Notes under the pieces: generated by a model
Database searches by the model: none
The model's input: the letters and a program-made list of their open reading frames with translations, nothing else
Told to the model about the DNA's origin: nothing
From: Peribacillus butanolivorans
GTDB taxonomy: Bacteria; Bacillota; Bacilli; Bacillales; DSM-1321
NCBI RefSeq assembly: GCF_001273755.1
Contig: NZ_LGYA01000001.1
Coordinates: 3,013,448 to 3,077,447 of the forward strand
Direction of reading: 5' to 3'
DNA: 64,000 nucleotides
Shown: positions 1-10,038 of the stretch, in pieces
Layout: each line of letters begins with the position of its first letter
How positions within the stretch are numbered: the stretch's first letter is position 1
Translations under genes and position numbers: made by a program

Positions 1-914
1 CCATATGGAGAAGGGAATAGAGATAAATCCGCACCTGATAGTCTTACTAATTTTCCAAGCAATAGCGCGTAGCTGACACCATAAAATGACGATGAAGCTA
101 CTGCTCCGCTATATGCGGGGTGAGCCATGATCGGAAGATTAATACGATCGTGTTCACGCAAAGCTTGAAGTACATCCAATCCATATGTATGAACGTTAAA
201 TAATAAGGCATCGGCACCTGCTTCTGCTGCACGCTCTGCCTTTTCTAATAATTCAAATGTTTTACCTGATAGATTGACAGCATATAAAGTTCGATGGCCC
301 GTTGTTTCATAGACTTCTTTCAAAATTTGTCTGCCCGTTCTTATTCTATCAATGAATGGGGTCTGCTCCTGATCGAAGAGAATCTCATCATCTTTTACCA
401 GGTCGACTCCTCCTATTGCTTGTTGTTTCAGCTGCTCATTATGGAATGAAAGATCCCGTCCTAATACCCCTTTAAAAATACTCATCACCAGAGGCCGGTC
501 CAATACGTTAATCTTTTCTCTTATACCTGTAATCCCAAATTGAGGTCCTGGAAAAGCTTTGTGTATATCGCCAACAAAATCCAAGTCAATCAGTTTGATT
601 TCCCCATCCAATGACAATTTACCGAATACTGTCGTGAGAATAGCCGGTAAATCATTAGAAAAATTTCCCGACGGATAGGCAATTTTTATCATCGAACGGT
701 ACACCTTACGATTGAAATAACGGTTTGCTCTATCTTCTTCAGATAGAGGGGTGACGGAAACAACACGTCCTTTATGTTTCTCCAACTGCTTCTGGACCAA
801 ATGAGGCAGGTCCGTCCATGTTCCTACTGTCAAACCTAAGGCAATACTCTCGGCTTTTTTCTCATGTTCGCCATTGAAATCATGAATTAAATAAGTAGCG
901 ATTATCTCGCTCAT
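1..914 (-). CDS. mtnW: 2,3-diketo-5-methylthiopentyl-1-phosphate enolase, partial (3' end outside window)
   Basis: RuBisCO-like enolase of the methionine salvage pathway; it enolises 2,3-diketo-5-methylthiopentyl-1-phosphate in the cytoplasm. My translation of the reverse strand starts [17 protein letters not shown], continues with [11 protein letters not shown] and KHKGRVVSV, and later reads [10 protein letters not shown] and FNVHTYGLD, all typical of Bacillus MtnW. About 304 codons are present and the C-terminus runs off the left edge. The ATG at 914 follows AGGAG with a 7-nt spacer. A SAM-I riboswitch lies upstream, so expression should rise when S-adenosylmethionine is scarce. mtnX, mtnB and mtnD probably follow outside the window. 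Confidence 0.95.
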   Translation of the reverse strand, partial: MSEIIATYLIHDFNGEHEKKAESIALGLTVGTWTDLPHLVQKQLEKHKGRVVSVTPLSEEDRANRYFNRKVYRSMIKIAYPSGNFSNDLPAILTTVFGKLSLDGEIKLIDLDFVGDIHKAFPGPQFGITGIREKINVLDRPLVMSIFKGVLGRDLSFHNEQLKQQAIGGVDLVKDDEILFDQEQTPFIDRIRTGRQILKEVYETTGHRTLYAVNLSGKTFELLEKAERAAEAGADALLFNVHTYGLDVLQALREHDRINLPIMAHPAYSGAVASSSFYGVSYALLLGKLVRLSGADLSLFPSPY

Positions 915-1051
915 CTGATCACTCCTAATAAACGTTAGTAAAGTCTTGAAGTCAGTATTCTAATATCTGGCTCATACGGTTTCTATCCATTTTCCTGTTA
1001 CCTCGATATATGGAGAATGGAATCTTCGATTGTTAATCCATGTTAAAACAA

Positions 1052-1081
1052 TAAAAGCCCCTTCATAAAGAAGAGGCTTTA
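1052..1081 (-). terminator. Riboswitch-controlled intrinsic terminator of mtnW
   Basis: On the reverse strand AAAGCC-CTTC pairs with GAAG-GGCTTT around a TTTAT loop and is followed by TTTTATT. It sits directly after the SAM-I aptamer and before mtnW, so it is the expression platform of that riboswitch. Confidence 0.85.
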
Positions 1082-1097
1082 AAAAAGCCATCTTCTT

Positions 1098-1245
1098 ATC
1101 TCCCAGCTTATAGCTGCAAGAATTAGCACCGTGCCTTGTGGATTCCAAAAAAATCCGGCGAAGAATTCCGCCCCATTTTGCAATGGAATTACGGTCGGTT
1201 GCTGGGCTTCATAGGGCTAGTCCCTCCACCTGCTCAAAATAAGAA
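1098..1245 (-). promoter_or_regulatory. SAM-I (S-box) riboswitch upstream of mtnW
   Basis: Read on the reverse strand this contains the S-box landmarks in order: GAGCAGGTGGAGGGA, GCCCTATGAAGCCCAGCAACC, a variable GGGGCGGAA/CCGGATT arm, ACGGTGCTAATTC and a closing GGGAGATAAGAA. A terminator hairpin follows. Binding of S-adenosylmethionine is expected to favour the terminator and shut off mtnW. The same architecture occurs in front of mtnK at 3281-3437. Confidence 0.95.
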
Positions 1246-1372
1246 AACGCTGATATATTTAAACTTCAAGTATCAAAAGATTAAGAATTTATTTTGTATT
1301 CTGACAGGTAATCCATACTTTGTCAATAAGTTTTCACCAATTTAACGGTAGCTAACTTGTGATATTCCACTA

Positions 1373-2548
1373 TTATCCAAATAAATTCAATGCGCGAATC
1401 CGTTCAACCGCTTCTTGCAGCCGTTCTTCAGAAGTAAGTAACCCCACCCTAACATATCCCTCTCCAAATTCACCGAATCCATTTCCAGCAGCAACAGCTA
1501 CGTGAGCATGCGTTAATAAATAATCAGCAAAACTCTCGGACGTGAAACCTTCAGGAATCTTGAGCCATGCAAAGAAAGATGCTTTAGGAGCTTGGACATC
1601 CCAGCCGATGGAACGTAATCCATCAATAAAAACATTTCTGCGCCCTTCATATTTGTTCACTAATTCTTCTACGCAACTCTGTGAATCTAGTAACGCACTT
1701 GCGGCTGCTTCTTGAATTGCTGGGAAAAGACTTACATAAAGATGATCTTGCAACAGTTCGAGAGCTTCGATGACACTTTTATTTCCAACAGCGAAGCCCA
1801 CTCTCCACCCTGCCATATTATATGTTTTAGATAAAGTATATATTTCGATACCTACATCTTTTGCCCCCTCTGCTTGAAGGAAACTAATCGGTTTTTTTCC
1901 ATCAAATCCAATCGCTCCATAAGCAAAATCGTGAACCACACAAATTGAATGTTCATTCGCAAACGAGACGGTTTCCTCAAAAAATTCCTCAGTTGCTGAT
2001 GCTCCAGTTGGATTATTCGGATAGTTCAAGAACATCATTTTGGCTCTTTCAAGGGTTTCTTTATGTATTTCTCCATAATGCGGAAGATAATCATTTTCTT
2101 CTGTCAAAGGCATGAACTCTGTTTTTGCTTGGGCTAAAACGACACCAGATAGATAATCAGGATAGCCTGGATCAGGTACCAGAATCGTATCCCCGGGATT
2201 TAATAAACACTGTGGAAGTTCGACAAGTCCTGCCTTTCCACCAAATAGAATAGCCACTTCACTATTAGGATCTAACTTGACACCATATTCACGTTCATAA
2301 AAGTCAGTCGCGGCTTCTTTTAAGTATTGATGTCCTCGGAAAGGAGAATATTTATGATTTATTGTATTTTCTGCAGCAGTCTGCAAACTTTTCACAATAT
2401 GCTCTGGCGTCGGCTGGTCAGGATTTCCCTGCCCTAAATTAATGACATCATGACCTTGCTCTGTAATTGCCTTAACTTTTGCAACTAAAGAAGCAAAAAA
2501 CTGCTTTGGTAGTTCCTGAAGCTGTCTGGATTTTTCGAATTGCATCAT
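1373..2548 (-). CDS. mtnE: Methionine salvage aminotransferase (2-oxo-4-methylthiobutanoate to methionine)
   Basis: PLP-dependent class I/II aminotransferase of 391 residues that closes methionine salvage by transaminating 2-oxo-4-methylthiobutanoate. The N-terminus carries DVINLGQGNPDQPTPEHI, the middle has YPNNPTGASAT, and the PLP lysine lies in YTLSKTYNMAGWRVGFAVG. Position next to mtnW matches B. subtilis mtnV/mtnE (YkrV). Two ATGs occur in tandem (2548 and 2545) after AAGGTG; either could be used. No riboswitch precedes it: the S-box of this strand lies downstream of its stop and serves mtnW only. Confidence 0.93.
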   Translation of the reverse strand: MMQFEKSRQLQELPKQFFASLVAKVKAITEQGHDVINLGQGNPDQPTPEHIVKSLQTAAENTINHKYSPFRGHQYLKEAATDFYEREYGVKLDPNSEVAILFGGKAGLVELPQCLLNPGDTILVPDPGYPDYLSGVVLAQAKTEFMPLTEENDYLPHYGEIHKETLERAKMMFLNYPNNPTGASATEEFFEETVSFANEHSICVVHDFAYGAIGFDGKKPISFLQAEGAKDVGIEIYTLSKTYNMAGWRVGFAVGNKSVIEALELLQDHLYVSLFPAIQEAAASALLDSQSCVEELVNKYEGRRNVFIDGLRSIGWDVQAPKASFFAWLKIPEGFTSESFADYLLTHAHVAVAAGNGFGEFGEGYVRVGLLTSEERLQEAVERIRALNLFG

Positions 2549-2648
2549 TTAAACACCTTCTCTGAAATTTCTTGAAATTCTAGTCACAAATGATATATGT
2601 TTATCATAGTCTTGTAAAGTGCTTTTTTACATATAGTGGTTTAAAAAA

Positions 2649-3202
2649 ATGAAATGGAAAATCTCCTTCCACCAAATGGATATTGCCTTTGGATAACCAT
2701 ATATTAATTTTCATTTCGCAGAACAAAAGGATAGAAAAAGCCGGCTAATCTCAACCAGATATAGTTATTTTACCTGAACTTTGAACAGTTGGATACGACT
2801 TAACTAGATTGAATGAGATTGCGGATGAAGAAGCAGAAAAAACGATTACATTCATTTGTTATAACATACGTTTACAAGGATGGCAGTGAGTCCATACCGT
2901 TCAAAAGGTGCGGAAGTTCTATTCGTATCCGCCGAGTGGCCCAAACCGAGGCTCGATCATTAGGGACCGATAAAGGGTCAGCCGTGCCATGGAGAACCAA
3001 GCCTACGTTTTAGCATTAAATCGTTCAGGGTCCAATTTTAATAAAATATTTGCCGAACAATCCCTGATTATAGATCCATGGGGGAATATCGTAAGTGAAG
3101 CCGGCGAAGAAAGAACGCCTAACAGGTACCCTGGACCTCTCAAAAGTAACGGAAGTATGTAACAAAACTGAATTCGAAGAACTTCGTGCGGATTATTATT
3201 AA
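2649..3202 (+). pseudogene. mtnU: Decayed mtnU (nitrilase-family omega-amidase of methionine salvage)
   Basis: Pieces of one carbon-nitrogen hydrolase can be read in order but in different frames with stops: FHQMDIAFG near 2670, SQPDIVILPEL followed by TGA where Trp is expected, TGYDL/TRLNEIADEEAEKT near 2800, YRSKGAEVLFVSAEWPKP near 2900, RAMENQAYVLALNRSGSNF near 2985, SLIIDPWGNIVSEAGEE near 3060 and a tail FEELRADYY-stop at 3202. The order and the position between mtnE and mtnK match B. subtilis MtnU (YkrU). Several frameshifts, at least two stops and an internal deletion make it non-functional. No intact copy is visible here; one elsewhere cannot be excluded. Confidence 0.88.
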
Positions 3203-3280
3203 ATTACCCATTGACAAACTATTTAAAAAGTTGATATTATTTTCCCGAAGATTAAAATTTCAGAAAACATTTACATTTAA

Positions 3281-3437
3281 CTCTTATCAAGAGCAGGCTG
3301 AGGGATAAAGGCCCTATGAAGCCCAGCAACCGACTGTAATACCATTGTGAAATGGGGCGGAGTTTCCGCCGGATTATAAATCCACAGGGCACGGTGCTAA
3401 TTCCACCAGAAAGCAATATTTCTGGAAGATAAGAGGT
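3281..3437 (+). promoter_or_regulatory. SAM-I (S-box) riboswitch upstream of mtnKA
   Basis: The sequence begins CTCTTATCAAGAG, continues GAGGGATAAAGGCCCTATGAA and GCCCAGCAACC, then a GGGGCGG/CCGCC arm, ACGGTGCTAATTCC, and closes with GATAAGAG complementary to the first strand of P1. These are the canonical S-box elements in the correct order. A terminator follows at 3455-3486 and then mtnK. Confidence 0.97.
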
Positions 3438-3454
3438 CCGAAGCTAAAACTTCT

Positions 3455-3486
3455 GCCTCTTTCTATATGAAAGAGGCTTTTTCATT
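3455..3486 (+). terminator. Riboswitch-controlled terminator before mtnK
   Basis: GCCTCTTTC and GAAAGAGGC pair around TATAT and are followed by TTTTTCATTTTTATTTT. It is the off-state terminator of the mtnKA S-box. Confidence 0.9.
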
Positions 3487-3515
3487 TTTATTTTAAATAT
3501 TTGGAGGGGAAAATA

Positions 3516-4718
3516 ATGACTTTAAACCATTCGAACTTTGAATTACTGTCAAATGAAACTGCAATAACCCTTGCAAAAAAACTAGGGTTGGTCAAAACAG
3601 ATGCCACTTTAAACTGTAGAGAGATTGGCGATGGAAACTTAAATTATGTTTTTCATATTACAGACACAGCCACAAAAAAAGGAATTATAATCAAACAAGC
3701 GATTCCTTATGCAAAGGTACTTGGTGAAAGTTGGCCGCTGACCTTAAAAAGGGCTGCAATTGAAGCAAATGCACTTATCCATTTCAAGAGCTATTGTCCA
3801 GAATTTGTACCGCAAGTCTATTATTCTGATGAACAGCTTGCTATCACAATCATGGAAGACCTCTCACACTTAAAAATTGCGAGAACAGGCTTAATCGATG
3901 GCGATCAATTTCCATTACTATCTCAACATATTGGTGAGTATGTTGCGAAAACGGCATTTTACACATCTGATTTGCATTTAGAACCGTCTGCGAAAAAAGA
4001 AGTGGCCCGAAACTTCACGAATCCTGAACTCTGCAAAATTACTGAAGTTTTTGTTTTCACGGATCCTTTTTTTGAAGAACTACCGGGTGAGTATGAAGTA
4101 GAATTGACGGATGCTGCCAAAAGCATTTGGAATGATCAAGAAGTAATACTTGAAGTCGCTAAGCTGAAACAAAGCTTTGAAACCGAACAGGAAGCCTTAC
4201 TTCATGGAGATTTACATACGGGAAGTATATTTGCAAGTGATACCGAAACGAAGATTATTGATCCTGAATTCGCTTTTTATGGACCAGTTGGGTTTGATCT
4301 TGGCCAATACACAGCAAACCTTCTATTCCAGGCAGTTACACGTAATCCCGCTGGAAAAGAGGAAATTTTCACACACCTCCAAGAATTTTGGGATACTTTT
4401 GAAGAGACATATACTAGTCTTTGGAATACCCAAAACAAAAGTCCGTTTCGTCAAGTAAATGGTTATCTATCATATGTGCTCACTAAATTCAGAAAAGATG
4501 CATATGGTTTTGCTGGCTGTGAGCTGATTCGGAGAACAATAGGCTTATCTCATGTTGCAGATTTAAATGTTATTGAAGATAAAGAAACAAGAATCGCTGC
4601 CAAAACGGCTACATTGAAAATTGGTGCTTTTTTAATTAAAAAAAGGGAAGAATTAGATGTTCCAGCTGTGATTGAAGCATTGAAGCAACATACACTGCCT
4701 ACTTATTCAACCCTTTAA
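3516..4718 (+). CDS. mtnK: 5-methylthioribose kinase
   Basis: Phosphorylates 5-methylthioribose to its 1-phosphate with ATP, the entry step of methionine salvage. The 400-residue product has aminoglycoside-phosphotransferase-like motifs: [11 protein letters not shown] for nucleotide binding, [12 protein letters not shown] as the catalytic loop and [18 protein letters not shown] as the metal site. An in-frame TTG at 3501 overlaps the Shine-Dalgarno GGAGGGG at 3503-3509, so the ATG at 3516, six bases behind it, is the start. mtnA follows after 14 bases with its own AAGGAG. The SAM-I riboswitch upstream regulates both. Confidence 0.96.
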   Translation: MTLNHSNFELLSNETAITLAKKLGLVKTDATLNCREIGDGNLNYVFHITDTATKKGIIIKQAIPYAKVLGESWPLTLKRAAIEANALIHFKSYCPEFVPQVYYSDEQLAITIMEDLSHLKIARTGLIDGDQFPLLSQHIGEYVAKTAFYTSDLHLEPSAKKEVARNFTNPELCKITEVFVFTDPFFEELPGEYEVELTDAAKSIWNDQEVILEVAKLKQSFETEQEALLHGDLHTGSIFASDTETKIIDPEFAFYGPVGFDLGQYTANLLFQAVTRNPAGKEEIFTHLQEFWDTFEETYTSLWNTQNKSPFRQVNGYLSYVLTKFRKDAYGFAGCELIRRTIGLSHVADLNVIEDKETRIAAKTATLKIGAFLIKKREELDVPAVIEALKQHTLPTYSTL

Positions 4719-4732
4719 AAGGAGAACTACAT

Positions 4733-5779
4733 ATGACGACGACAACAGCCTTACCTTATTCCGTTCAATGGGATGATACTCATATAACTTTATTAAATCA
4801 ACAGGCCTTACCTACAATTACAGAATTCATTAAACTTTATTCCGTTGAGGATGTATTTAACAGCATTTTGACATTAAAGGTCCGCGGTGCCCCAGCAATT
4901 GGTCTAACTGCAGCATTCGGTGTCGCACTTGGAGCGAATCAGGATGGTTCAACTGATTTAGGGGAATTCAAACAAAATGTAACTAAACATATTAAAAAAC
5001 TAGCTTCTTCACGCCCTACTGCAGTCAACCTTTTTTGGGCGTTAAAAAGGATGGAAAACATTTTGCAAGCAGCCAAGAGTATTCCAACTGCCAAAGAGGC
5101 ACTTATACTGGAAGCAAAAGCAATCTTTACAGAAGATGAAGAAATGTGCCGAAAAATCGGGGAACATGGTTTATCCTTATTTGCTGAAGGAGATTCCATA
5201 TTAACGCATTGCAACGCTGGGGGAATTGCCACTGCTCGCTATGGTACAGCCTTGGCTCCCTTCCATCTAGCGAAAGAAAGATCCTTTCCGATAAAGGTAT
5301 ATGCATGTGAAACAAGACCTGTCCTGCAAGGGGCACGTTTGACTGCTTGGGAACTAATGCAATCTGGAGTGGACGTCACTTTAATCTCTGACAATATGGC
5401 TGCTCATACCATTCATCATAAACAAATCAATGGCATTATAGTTGGTGCTGATAGGATTGCGGCAAACGGAGATACTGCTAATAAAATCGGGACCTTGGGA
5501 TTGGCAATATTAGCTAATCATTACGGTATCCCATTCTATGTGGCCGCTCCTTCAAGCACTTTCGACCTTTCCCTTGAATCTGGCACATCCATCCCGATTG
5601 AGGAGCGGAATGGGGACGAGATTACCTTCATTCAGGGAGTAAAGATAGCCCCAGATAATGTAAAGACATTCAATCCAGCCTTTGACGTCACACCGAATCA
5701 TCTAATCACGAGCATCATAACAGAAAACGGTATTATTTCACCAGACTATGTGAAAAACATTCCGCTTTTTGTCAATTGA
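4733..5779 (+). CDS. mtnA: 5-methylthioribose-1-phosphate isomerase
   Basis: Isomerises 5-methylthioribose-1-phosphate to the ribulose form in methionine salvage. The 348-residue product resembles the eIF2B-like isomerase family: [14 protein letters not shown] near the N-terminus, [12 protein letters not shown] with the catalytic-site Cys, [27 protein letters not shown] with the catalytic Asp and [17 protein letters not shown]. It is co-transcribed with mtnK (14-bp gap, AAGGAGAA before the ATG). A hairpin terminator follows. Confidence 0.97.
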   Translation: MTTTTALPYSVQWDDTHITLLNQQALPTITEFIKLYSVEDVFNSILTLKVRGAPAIGLTAAFGVALGANQDGSTDLGEFKQNVTKHIKKLASSRPTAVNLFWALKRMENILQAAKSIPTAKEALILEAKAIFTEDEEMCRKIGEHGLSLFAEGDSILTHCNAGGIATARYGTALAPFHLAKERSFPIKVYACETRPVLQGARLTAWELMQSGVDVTLISDNMAAHTIHHKQINGIIVGADRIAANGDTANKIGTLGLAILANHYGIPFYVAAPSSTFDLSLESGTSIPIEERNGDEITFIQGVKIAPDNVKTFNPAFDVTPNHLITSIITENGIISPDYVKNIPLFVN

Positions 5780-5813
5780 GCCAGGTTTCATCTTTTAGAT
5801 GAAACTAATCATA

Positions 5814-5853
5814 ACGAGGCGGAATCGCATATGTGATTTCGCCTCGTTCATTT
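5814..5853 (+). terminator. Terminator after mtnKA
   Basis: AACGAGGCGGAATC and GATTTCGCCTCGTT form a long stem around GCATATGT, followed by CATTTTA. A smaller hairpin, GTTTCATC-TTTTA-GATGAAAC, lies just upstream at 5786-5806. Confidence 0.8.
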
Positions 5854-5970
5854 TACTATGATATTTATATTTATTCTTGCGAGGTTCTTTATAAAAGATT
5901 CTATATTATTAAATCAAGCTTAATTTTTCAAAAAATTGATTAAATATTAACAAATAGTGATCAGCACTTC

Positions 5971-6858
5971 TTACCTTGAAAAAAATTCTTGAAGTGCCTC
6001 CTTATTTTTAGTGTAGTCCATTTTCAAAACCGCTCCAGATTGGGGATATATTTCATCTTTATAGCTTCCTTCAACTGGAATCCTTAAGGTTTCTACAGAA
6101 TCTGGGGATTGGAAGACAACTTGAGAGCCCATTTCCATAATCGTTTTCATCCCAATATCCGTATCTAGGTAGGACATCCCTTTTTCAATAATACTAGGTA
6201 GGGCGACCATCCCTTCAAAGGATGAGATTTGATTAATAAATCCCGTTTTTAATTGAACTAATACTTCCTGTTGACGCGCAACCCGTCCAAAATCACTTTC
6301 ATCATCATGTCGGAAACGGACATATTTCAATATTTCCTCACCATGTAATACATTTTTACCGGTGCTGGCTTCAATGCTCATATCATCAATAATTTCCTGA
6401 TTCACATCTACCATCACACCATCTGGGGCAAGTAGGTCAACCATCTTTACGAATCCCTTAAAATCAATTACTGCAACATGATCGACTTTAACATCAAAAT
6501 TTTCTTGTATTGTTTTCTTAAGTAGTTCACTGCCACCATAATAATAAGCAGCATTTATTTTGTTATATCCGTATTTATAACCCGGTATTTTCACATAACT
6601 ATCACGCATAATAGAAGCCAGTTTTAGCTTCTGCTGCTGAGGAAAGTAGCGTGCTAGTATCACAGCATCTGCCCGAGAATCCTCCTCTCCACGAGAATCG
6701 ACACCAATCAATAGAAATGTTTTCATATTTTCTTGGCTCTCTTCTTTGGAAAGGTTTTTTTCCGTATTTTTATTCTTATTTAGTTGGGGAACAGGCGAAT
6801 ATGAACAACCAGCCAGCATTAAGATAATTAAACATATGAACAGTACCTTCTCTTTCAT
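5971..6858 (-). CDS. LytR-CpsA-Psr (LCP) family protein with lipoprotein-type signal
   Basis: LCP proteins transfer anionic polymers such as teichoic acids from lipid carriers to peptidoglycan on the outer face of the membrane. The 295-residue product has a signal with a lipobox-like LAGC ending at Cys18, then the LCP core: FLLIGVDSRGEEDSRADAV, SIMRDSYVKIPGY, NKINAAYYYGG, VIDFKGFVKMVD and YVRFRHDDESDFGRVARQQ with the conserved Asp and Arg residues. Most LCP proteins have a membrane anchor rather than a lipobox, so lipidation is an inference. The start follows GAGGTGAGGAT. It appears monocistronic. Which polymer it attaches cannot be told from sequence. Confidence 0.88.
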   Translation of the reverse strand: MKEKVLFICLIILMLAGCSYSPVPQLNKNKNTEKNLSKEESQENMKTFLLIGVDSRGEEDSRADAVILARYFPQQQKLKLASIMRDSYVKIPGYKYGYNKINAAYYYGGSELLKKTIQENFDVKVDHVAVIDFKGFVKMVDLLAPDGVMVDVNQEIIDDMSIEASTGKNVLHGEEILKYVRFRHDDESDFGRVARQQEVLVQLKTGFINQISSFEGMVALPSIIEKGMSYLDTDIGMKTIMEMGSQVVFQSPDSVETLRIPVEGSYKDEIYPQSGAVLKMDYTKNKEALQEFFSR

Positions 6859-6923
6859 ATCCTCACCTCATCGGTAAAAGTAACCATATTTTCCCCTTAT
6901 ATTGAAGTATTATGCAATTAACG

Positions 6924-6964
6924 ATAAACAGCCTGTCAACGGTAATCGCTGACAGGCTGTTTAT
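6924..6964 (-). terminator. Terminator after ctpA
   Basis: ATAAACAGCCTGTCA and TGACAGGCTGTTTAT form a perfect 15-bp stem; on the reverse strand it follows the ctpA stop by a few bases. The AT-rich arms end in TTTAT. Confidence 0.85.
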
Positions 6965-6971
6965 ACTCAAA

Positions 6972-8456
6972 TTATTTGATTTCCTTCTTTAAAACTTCCA
7001 CTGCTTTTTTCACTTGTGTATCATTTTCAAGGATTTTCTCCCGGATGACCTGCATTAATTTCACGGTTGTATCGTCTTTGATAATACCTGTTTCTTTAAC
7101 CTTTTGTTCTTTTTGGAATTCTTTAACGGCATTTGTTGTTTCTTCATCAAAGAATCCATCTATCTTACCTGGATTATAGCCTGCTGCTTTCAGCATTTCT
7201 TCAGCTGCCTTTACTTCACTGGAAGAATCAGATGCTTTCAATTCCTTATCCGGCGAAATATATGGAAGGCTGGCATAATCAGGAAGATTCACTTTAATAT
7301 CCGGCTTGATTCCTTTTTTATGAATCCAATTACCTTCAGGAGTCAGCCATTTTGCAGCCGTGTATTTAAAGTTAGATCCATCATCGAAGTCTTCGGCTGT
7401 TTGCACAGTTCCTTTCCCAAATGATTTAACACCTATTAAAGGAATATCCGCCGATTCACTGACAGCCGCTGCGACAATTTCAGATGCACTTGCACTGCCA
7501 TCATCAATCAATACGACTACTGGAATCTTTATCTCTCCATTATTCTTCGATTTAAAGACTTCTTTTTTCCCGCTGCGATCCTCAACTTGAAGAACTACTT
7601 CCCCATTTGGAATAAACAAGCTTGCCATATCTATAGCTTGGTCGAGTAATCCACCAGGGTTACCACGCAAGTCTAAGATAAGGCCTTTCATATCTTTCTT
7701 GGACATATCATTAAGCGCTGTTTCCAGCTCTTGAACAGTATGCTCAGAAAAACTAGTTACCTGGATTTTGGCAACTCCATCATCAAGCATTTCGGAATAA
7801 ACTGTTTCAATTGGAATGGTATCACGCTTAATCGTAAGATCAATCGGTTCCGATTCACCAGCTCTTGAGATAGATAGTTCCACTTTCGTTCCTTTTTCAC
7901 CTCTGATTTTCAGGACAGCTTCAGAAGAGCTTAATCCTTCAACGCTTTTACCGTCAACACTTAAAATAATGTCATTAGGTTTTATCCCTGCTTTTTCTGC
8001 TGGAGACCCTTTTATCGGTGAGACGACCATAATTTTTCCATCCTGCTCCTGTATCTCAGCACCGATTCCTTCAAAAGATGAAGAGATGCTCTCATGGAAA
8101 CTCGATGCTTCCTTTTTATCCATATAAGCAGAGTATGGGTCATCCAATGATTTGATCATTCCATTAATTGCCCCGTCAACCAGCTTGTCTTGATCAATCT
8201 CTTCATAGTAGTTATCTTTTATCGTATCGTATGTAGAATACAGCTTTTCAAATTCCGAATGTTTATTCGATGCTAATGGATCTACTTTTTCATCTCCAAA
8301 GGTCAAGGCTATTGTAGTAATCCCTGCGGTTAGAAATATGAGTAAGAAAATCCCCATAATGAACGTAAACTTCTTTATTTTTATGAATTTCCCTGCCTCT
8401 TTAGGCTGTTTTTGATTTTCTTCTTCCACTGAAGCCTCACCACTTTCATTCTTCAT
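6972..8456 (-). CDS. ctpA: Carboxy-terminal processing serine protease (S41), CtpA type
   Basis: Membrane-anchored extracytoplasmic protease of 494 residues. Segments in order: a charged N-terminus, one membrane helix at about 30-53, a cap region, a PDZ domain at about 125-200 (SPAEKAGIKPNDIILSVDG), the S41 core with GSASAS containing Ser323 and GVKSFGKGTVQ containing Lys348 (25 residues apart, as in the Ser/Lys dyad of the family), and a C-terminal peptidoglycan-binding domain at about 410-470 (AAGYNPGKIDGFFDEET). The position beside deoD matches B. subtilis ctpA. There is no clear Shine-Dalgarno before the ATG at 8456, so the N-terminus is the least certain part. Confidence 0.92.
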   Translation of the reverse strand: MKNESGEASVEEENQKQPKEAGKFIKIKKFTFIMGIFLLIFLTAGITTIALTFGDEKVDPLASNKHSEFEKLYSTYDTIKDNYYEEIDQDKLVDGAINGMIKSLDDPYSAYMDKKEASSFHESISSSFEGIGAEIQEQDGKIMVVSPIKGSPAEKAGIKPNDIILSVDGKSVEGLSSSEAVLKIRGEKGTKVELSISRAGESEPIDLTIKRDTIPIETVYSEMLDDGVAKIQVTSFSEHTVQELETALNDMSKKDMKGLILDLRGNPGGLLDQAIDMASLFIPNGEVVLQVEDRSGKKEVFKSKNNGEIKIPVVVLIDDGSASASEIVAAAVSESADIPLIGVKSFGKGTVQTAEDFDDGSNFKYTAAKWLTPEGNWIHKKGIKPDIKVNLPDYASLPYISPDKELKASDSSSEVKAAEEMLKAAGYNPGKIDGFFDEETTNAVKEFQKEQKVKETGIIKDDTTVKLMQVIREKILENDTQVKKAVEVLKKEIK

Positions 8457-8611
8457 GACGATATAAACTTTTTCTCTATTTTATCAGCTTTCAAGCTAAT
8501 CGGAAAATATTAGTTATCAAAAAATCTTTTTTCACCATTTCGCGTAGGTAAAATCAGAAATAAAATTCTTAACCAAACCCATAATATTTCCCTGCCAATA
8601 ATCTGTTAAAT

Positions 8612-8696
8612 TACAAAAATGCGGATACCATGGAATAAATGAGTCTGTATCATAACTATCATCGTACAGCTTCATTTATTCCTGGTACCCGCAAAT
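8612..8696 (-). terminator. Long hairpin terminator after deoD
   Basis: On the reverse strand GCGGGTACCAGGAATAAATGA pairs with TCATTTATTCCATGGTATCCGC across a loop of about 30 nt and is followed by ATTTTTGTAATTT. The stem is about 21 bp with a few mismatches. Confidence 0.75.
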
Positions 8697-8713
8697 AAAT
8701 TTACATCTTGATA

Positions 8714-9418
8714 TCAGTCCTGTATAGCTGCTTCTAATGCTACCTCAATCATTTCGTTAAATGTTGACTGGCGCTCCGCCGACGTCGTTTCCTCACCAGT
8801 TAATATGTGATCGGAAATGGTTAAAACAGAAAGAGCTTGACGTCCAAATTTAGCAGCAAGCGTGTATAGAGCTGCTGATTCCATTTCTATAGCTAGAATC
8901 TGATATTTCGCCCATTTTTCTAATTCACTATTATCGTTATAAAAGTGATCGGCCGTAAACACGTTACCCACCTTTAATTGCAAACCTTTGGCAATACCTG
9001 CCTCATAAGCTTTTCTTAGCAAATCGAAATTCGCTGTTGGAGCAAAATCGACTCCTCCGAATGTCAGGCGGTTCATTTGTGAATCCGTAGAAGCGCTCAT
9101 TGCCAGGATTACATCTCTAACTTTTACATCTTTCTGAATGGCACCAGCAGTCCCAACACGAATAAGCTTCTGCACATTATAGCTATTCATTAATTCATTT
9201 ATGTAGATGGAAATGGATGGAACACCCATCCCTGTACCTTGGACAGAAATGCGTTTCCCTTTATATGTCCCTGTATATCCAAACATGTTACGTACTTCAT
9301 TGTATAGTTTAGCATCTTCTAAAAATGTTTCTGCTATGTATTTTGCTCGTAACGGATCCCCAGGAAGTAAAACCGTTTCCGCAATTTCATGTTCTTTAGC
9401 ACCAATATGTACGCTCAT
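8714..9418 (-). CDS. deoD: Purine-nucleoside phosphorylase (DeoD type)
   Basis: Phosphorolysis of purine (deoxy)nucleosides in nucleoside salvage. The 234-residue protein has the hexameric PNP-I family motifs: [48 protein letters not shown] for phosphate binding, [11 protein letters not shown] for ribose binding and ISDHILTGE with the catalytic Asp. The start follows AAGGAGG at about 10 bases. The locus order ctpA, deoD, yozD, yodN agrees with B. subtilis. Confidence 0.96.
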   Translation of the reverse strand: MSVHIGAKEHEIAETVLLPGDPLRAKYIAETFLEDAKLYNEVRNMFGYTGTYKGKRISVQGTGMGVPSISIYINELMNSYNVQKLIRVGTAGAIQKDVKVRDVILAMSASTDSQMNRLTFGGVDFAPTANFDLLRKAYEAGIAKGLQLKVGNVFTADHFYNDNSELEKWAKYQILAIEMESAALYTLAAKFGRQALSVLTISDHILTGEETTSAERQSTFNEMIEVALEAAIQD

Positions 9419-9585
9419 ACAACTATGTCCTCCTTAACTTTTGATTGAAAAGATATTCAAAAACTACTATACCATATCAACCTCAAGATAGGAAAACAGA
9501 ACCTTAATTTCAAGAGCCTGTAAGGGATTGAAATCTGGAATCTATTAAGAGGTCTAGAATAAGGCTCTTACATATAAAAATACAA

Positions 9586-9614
9586 ACAAAACGGCGGTGG
9601 TCCGCCGTCTTTTA
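9586..9614 (-). terminator. Terminator after yozD
   Basis: ACGGCGG and CCGCCGT form a 7-bp GC-rich stem with loop TGGT; on the reverse strand it is followed by TTTTGTTTG. It lies 52 bases past the yozD stop. Confidence 0.8.
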
Positions 9615-9665
9615 AAATATTTTTAGAATTAAGGGAAAGGAAGCTGCTAACCGTCTAATGACAGG

Positions 9666-9836
9666 TTACTCATCGACTTCTTCATCAATTATGCATTTTT
9701 CAAGAAGATATTCGAATGTGATGTCAGCAAGATCTTCAACTTCAGCTTCTGTTGGAAGATAGCCCCGTCTTATCAATTCTTGAAAGAAGAATTCCGCTAT
9801 CTCTTCTGTATCAATAAAAACCTCAATTTCTCGCAA
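9666..9836 (-). CDS. yozD: Small acidic YozD-like protein
   Basis: A 56-residue protein of unknown function beginning with a TTG codon: translation reads M-R-E-I-E-V-F-I-D-T-E-E-I-A-E-F-F, then RRGYLPTEAEVEDLADITF and a tail EYLLEKCIIDEEVDE. This matches B. subtilis YozD as I remember it and sits in the same place, between deoD and yodN. An AAGGGGG ribosome site stands seven bases before the TTG; the nearby ATG is in another frame that stops early. It is strongly acidic and carries no signal or membrane segment. Confidence 0.85.
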   Translation of the reverse strand: MREIEVFIDTEEIAEFFFQELIRRGYLPTEAEVEDLADITFEYLLEKCIIDEEVDE

Positions 9837-10038
9837 ATCATCGCCCCCTTAATTAAAGGTGTATGAATGTATAGAGACAAATATTCCAGTAAGGCATTTC
9901 ATTATAGAAAAACATATGAAAGTGTTTACTTTTCCATGAAAATTGCCTCCACTTATTATTATCTACTCCTGCCATTATTGAACAGAAGCTTTTGTATAGT
10001 AATTAGTTAAATGGCTTATTAGAAGGGTGGAATACCTT

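Noticed and set aside
1136..1345. Open frame on the plus strand
   Set aside because: It is antisense to the S-box riboswitch of mtnW and has no ribosome site.
2813..3013. A 66-residue plus-strand frame as a separate gene
   Set aside because: It is a chance frame through the decayed mtnU; the homologous segments are in other frames.
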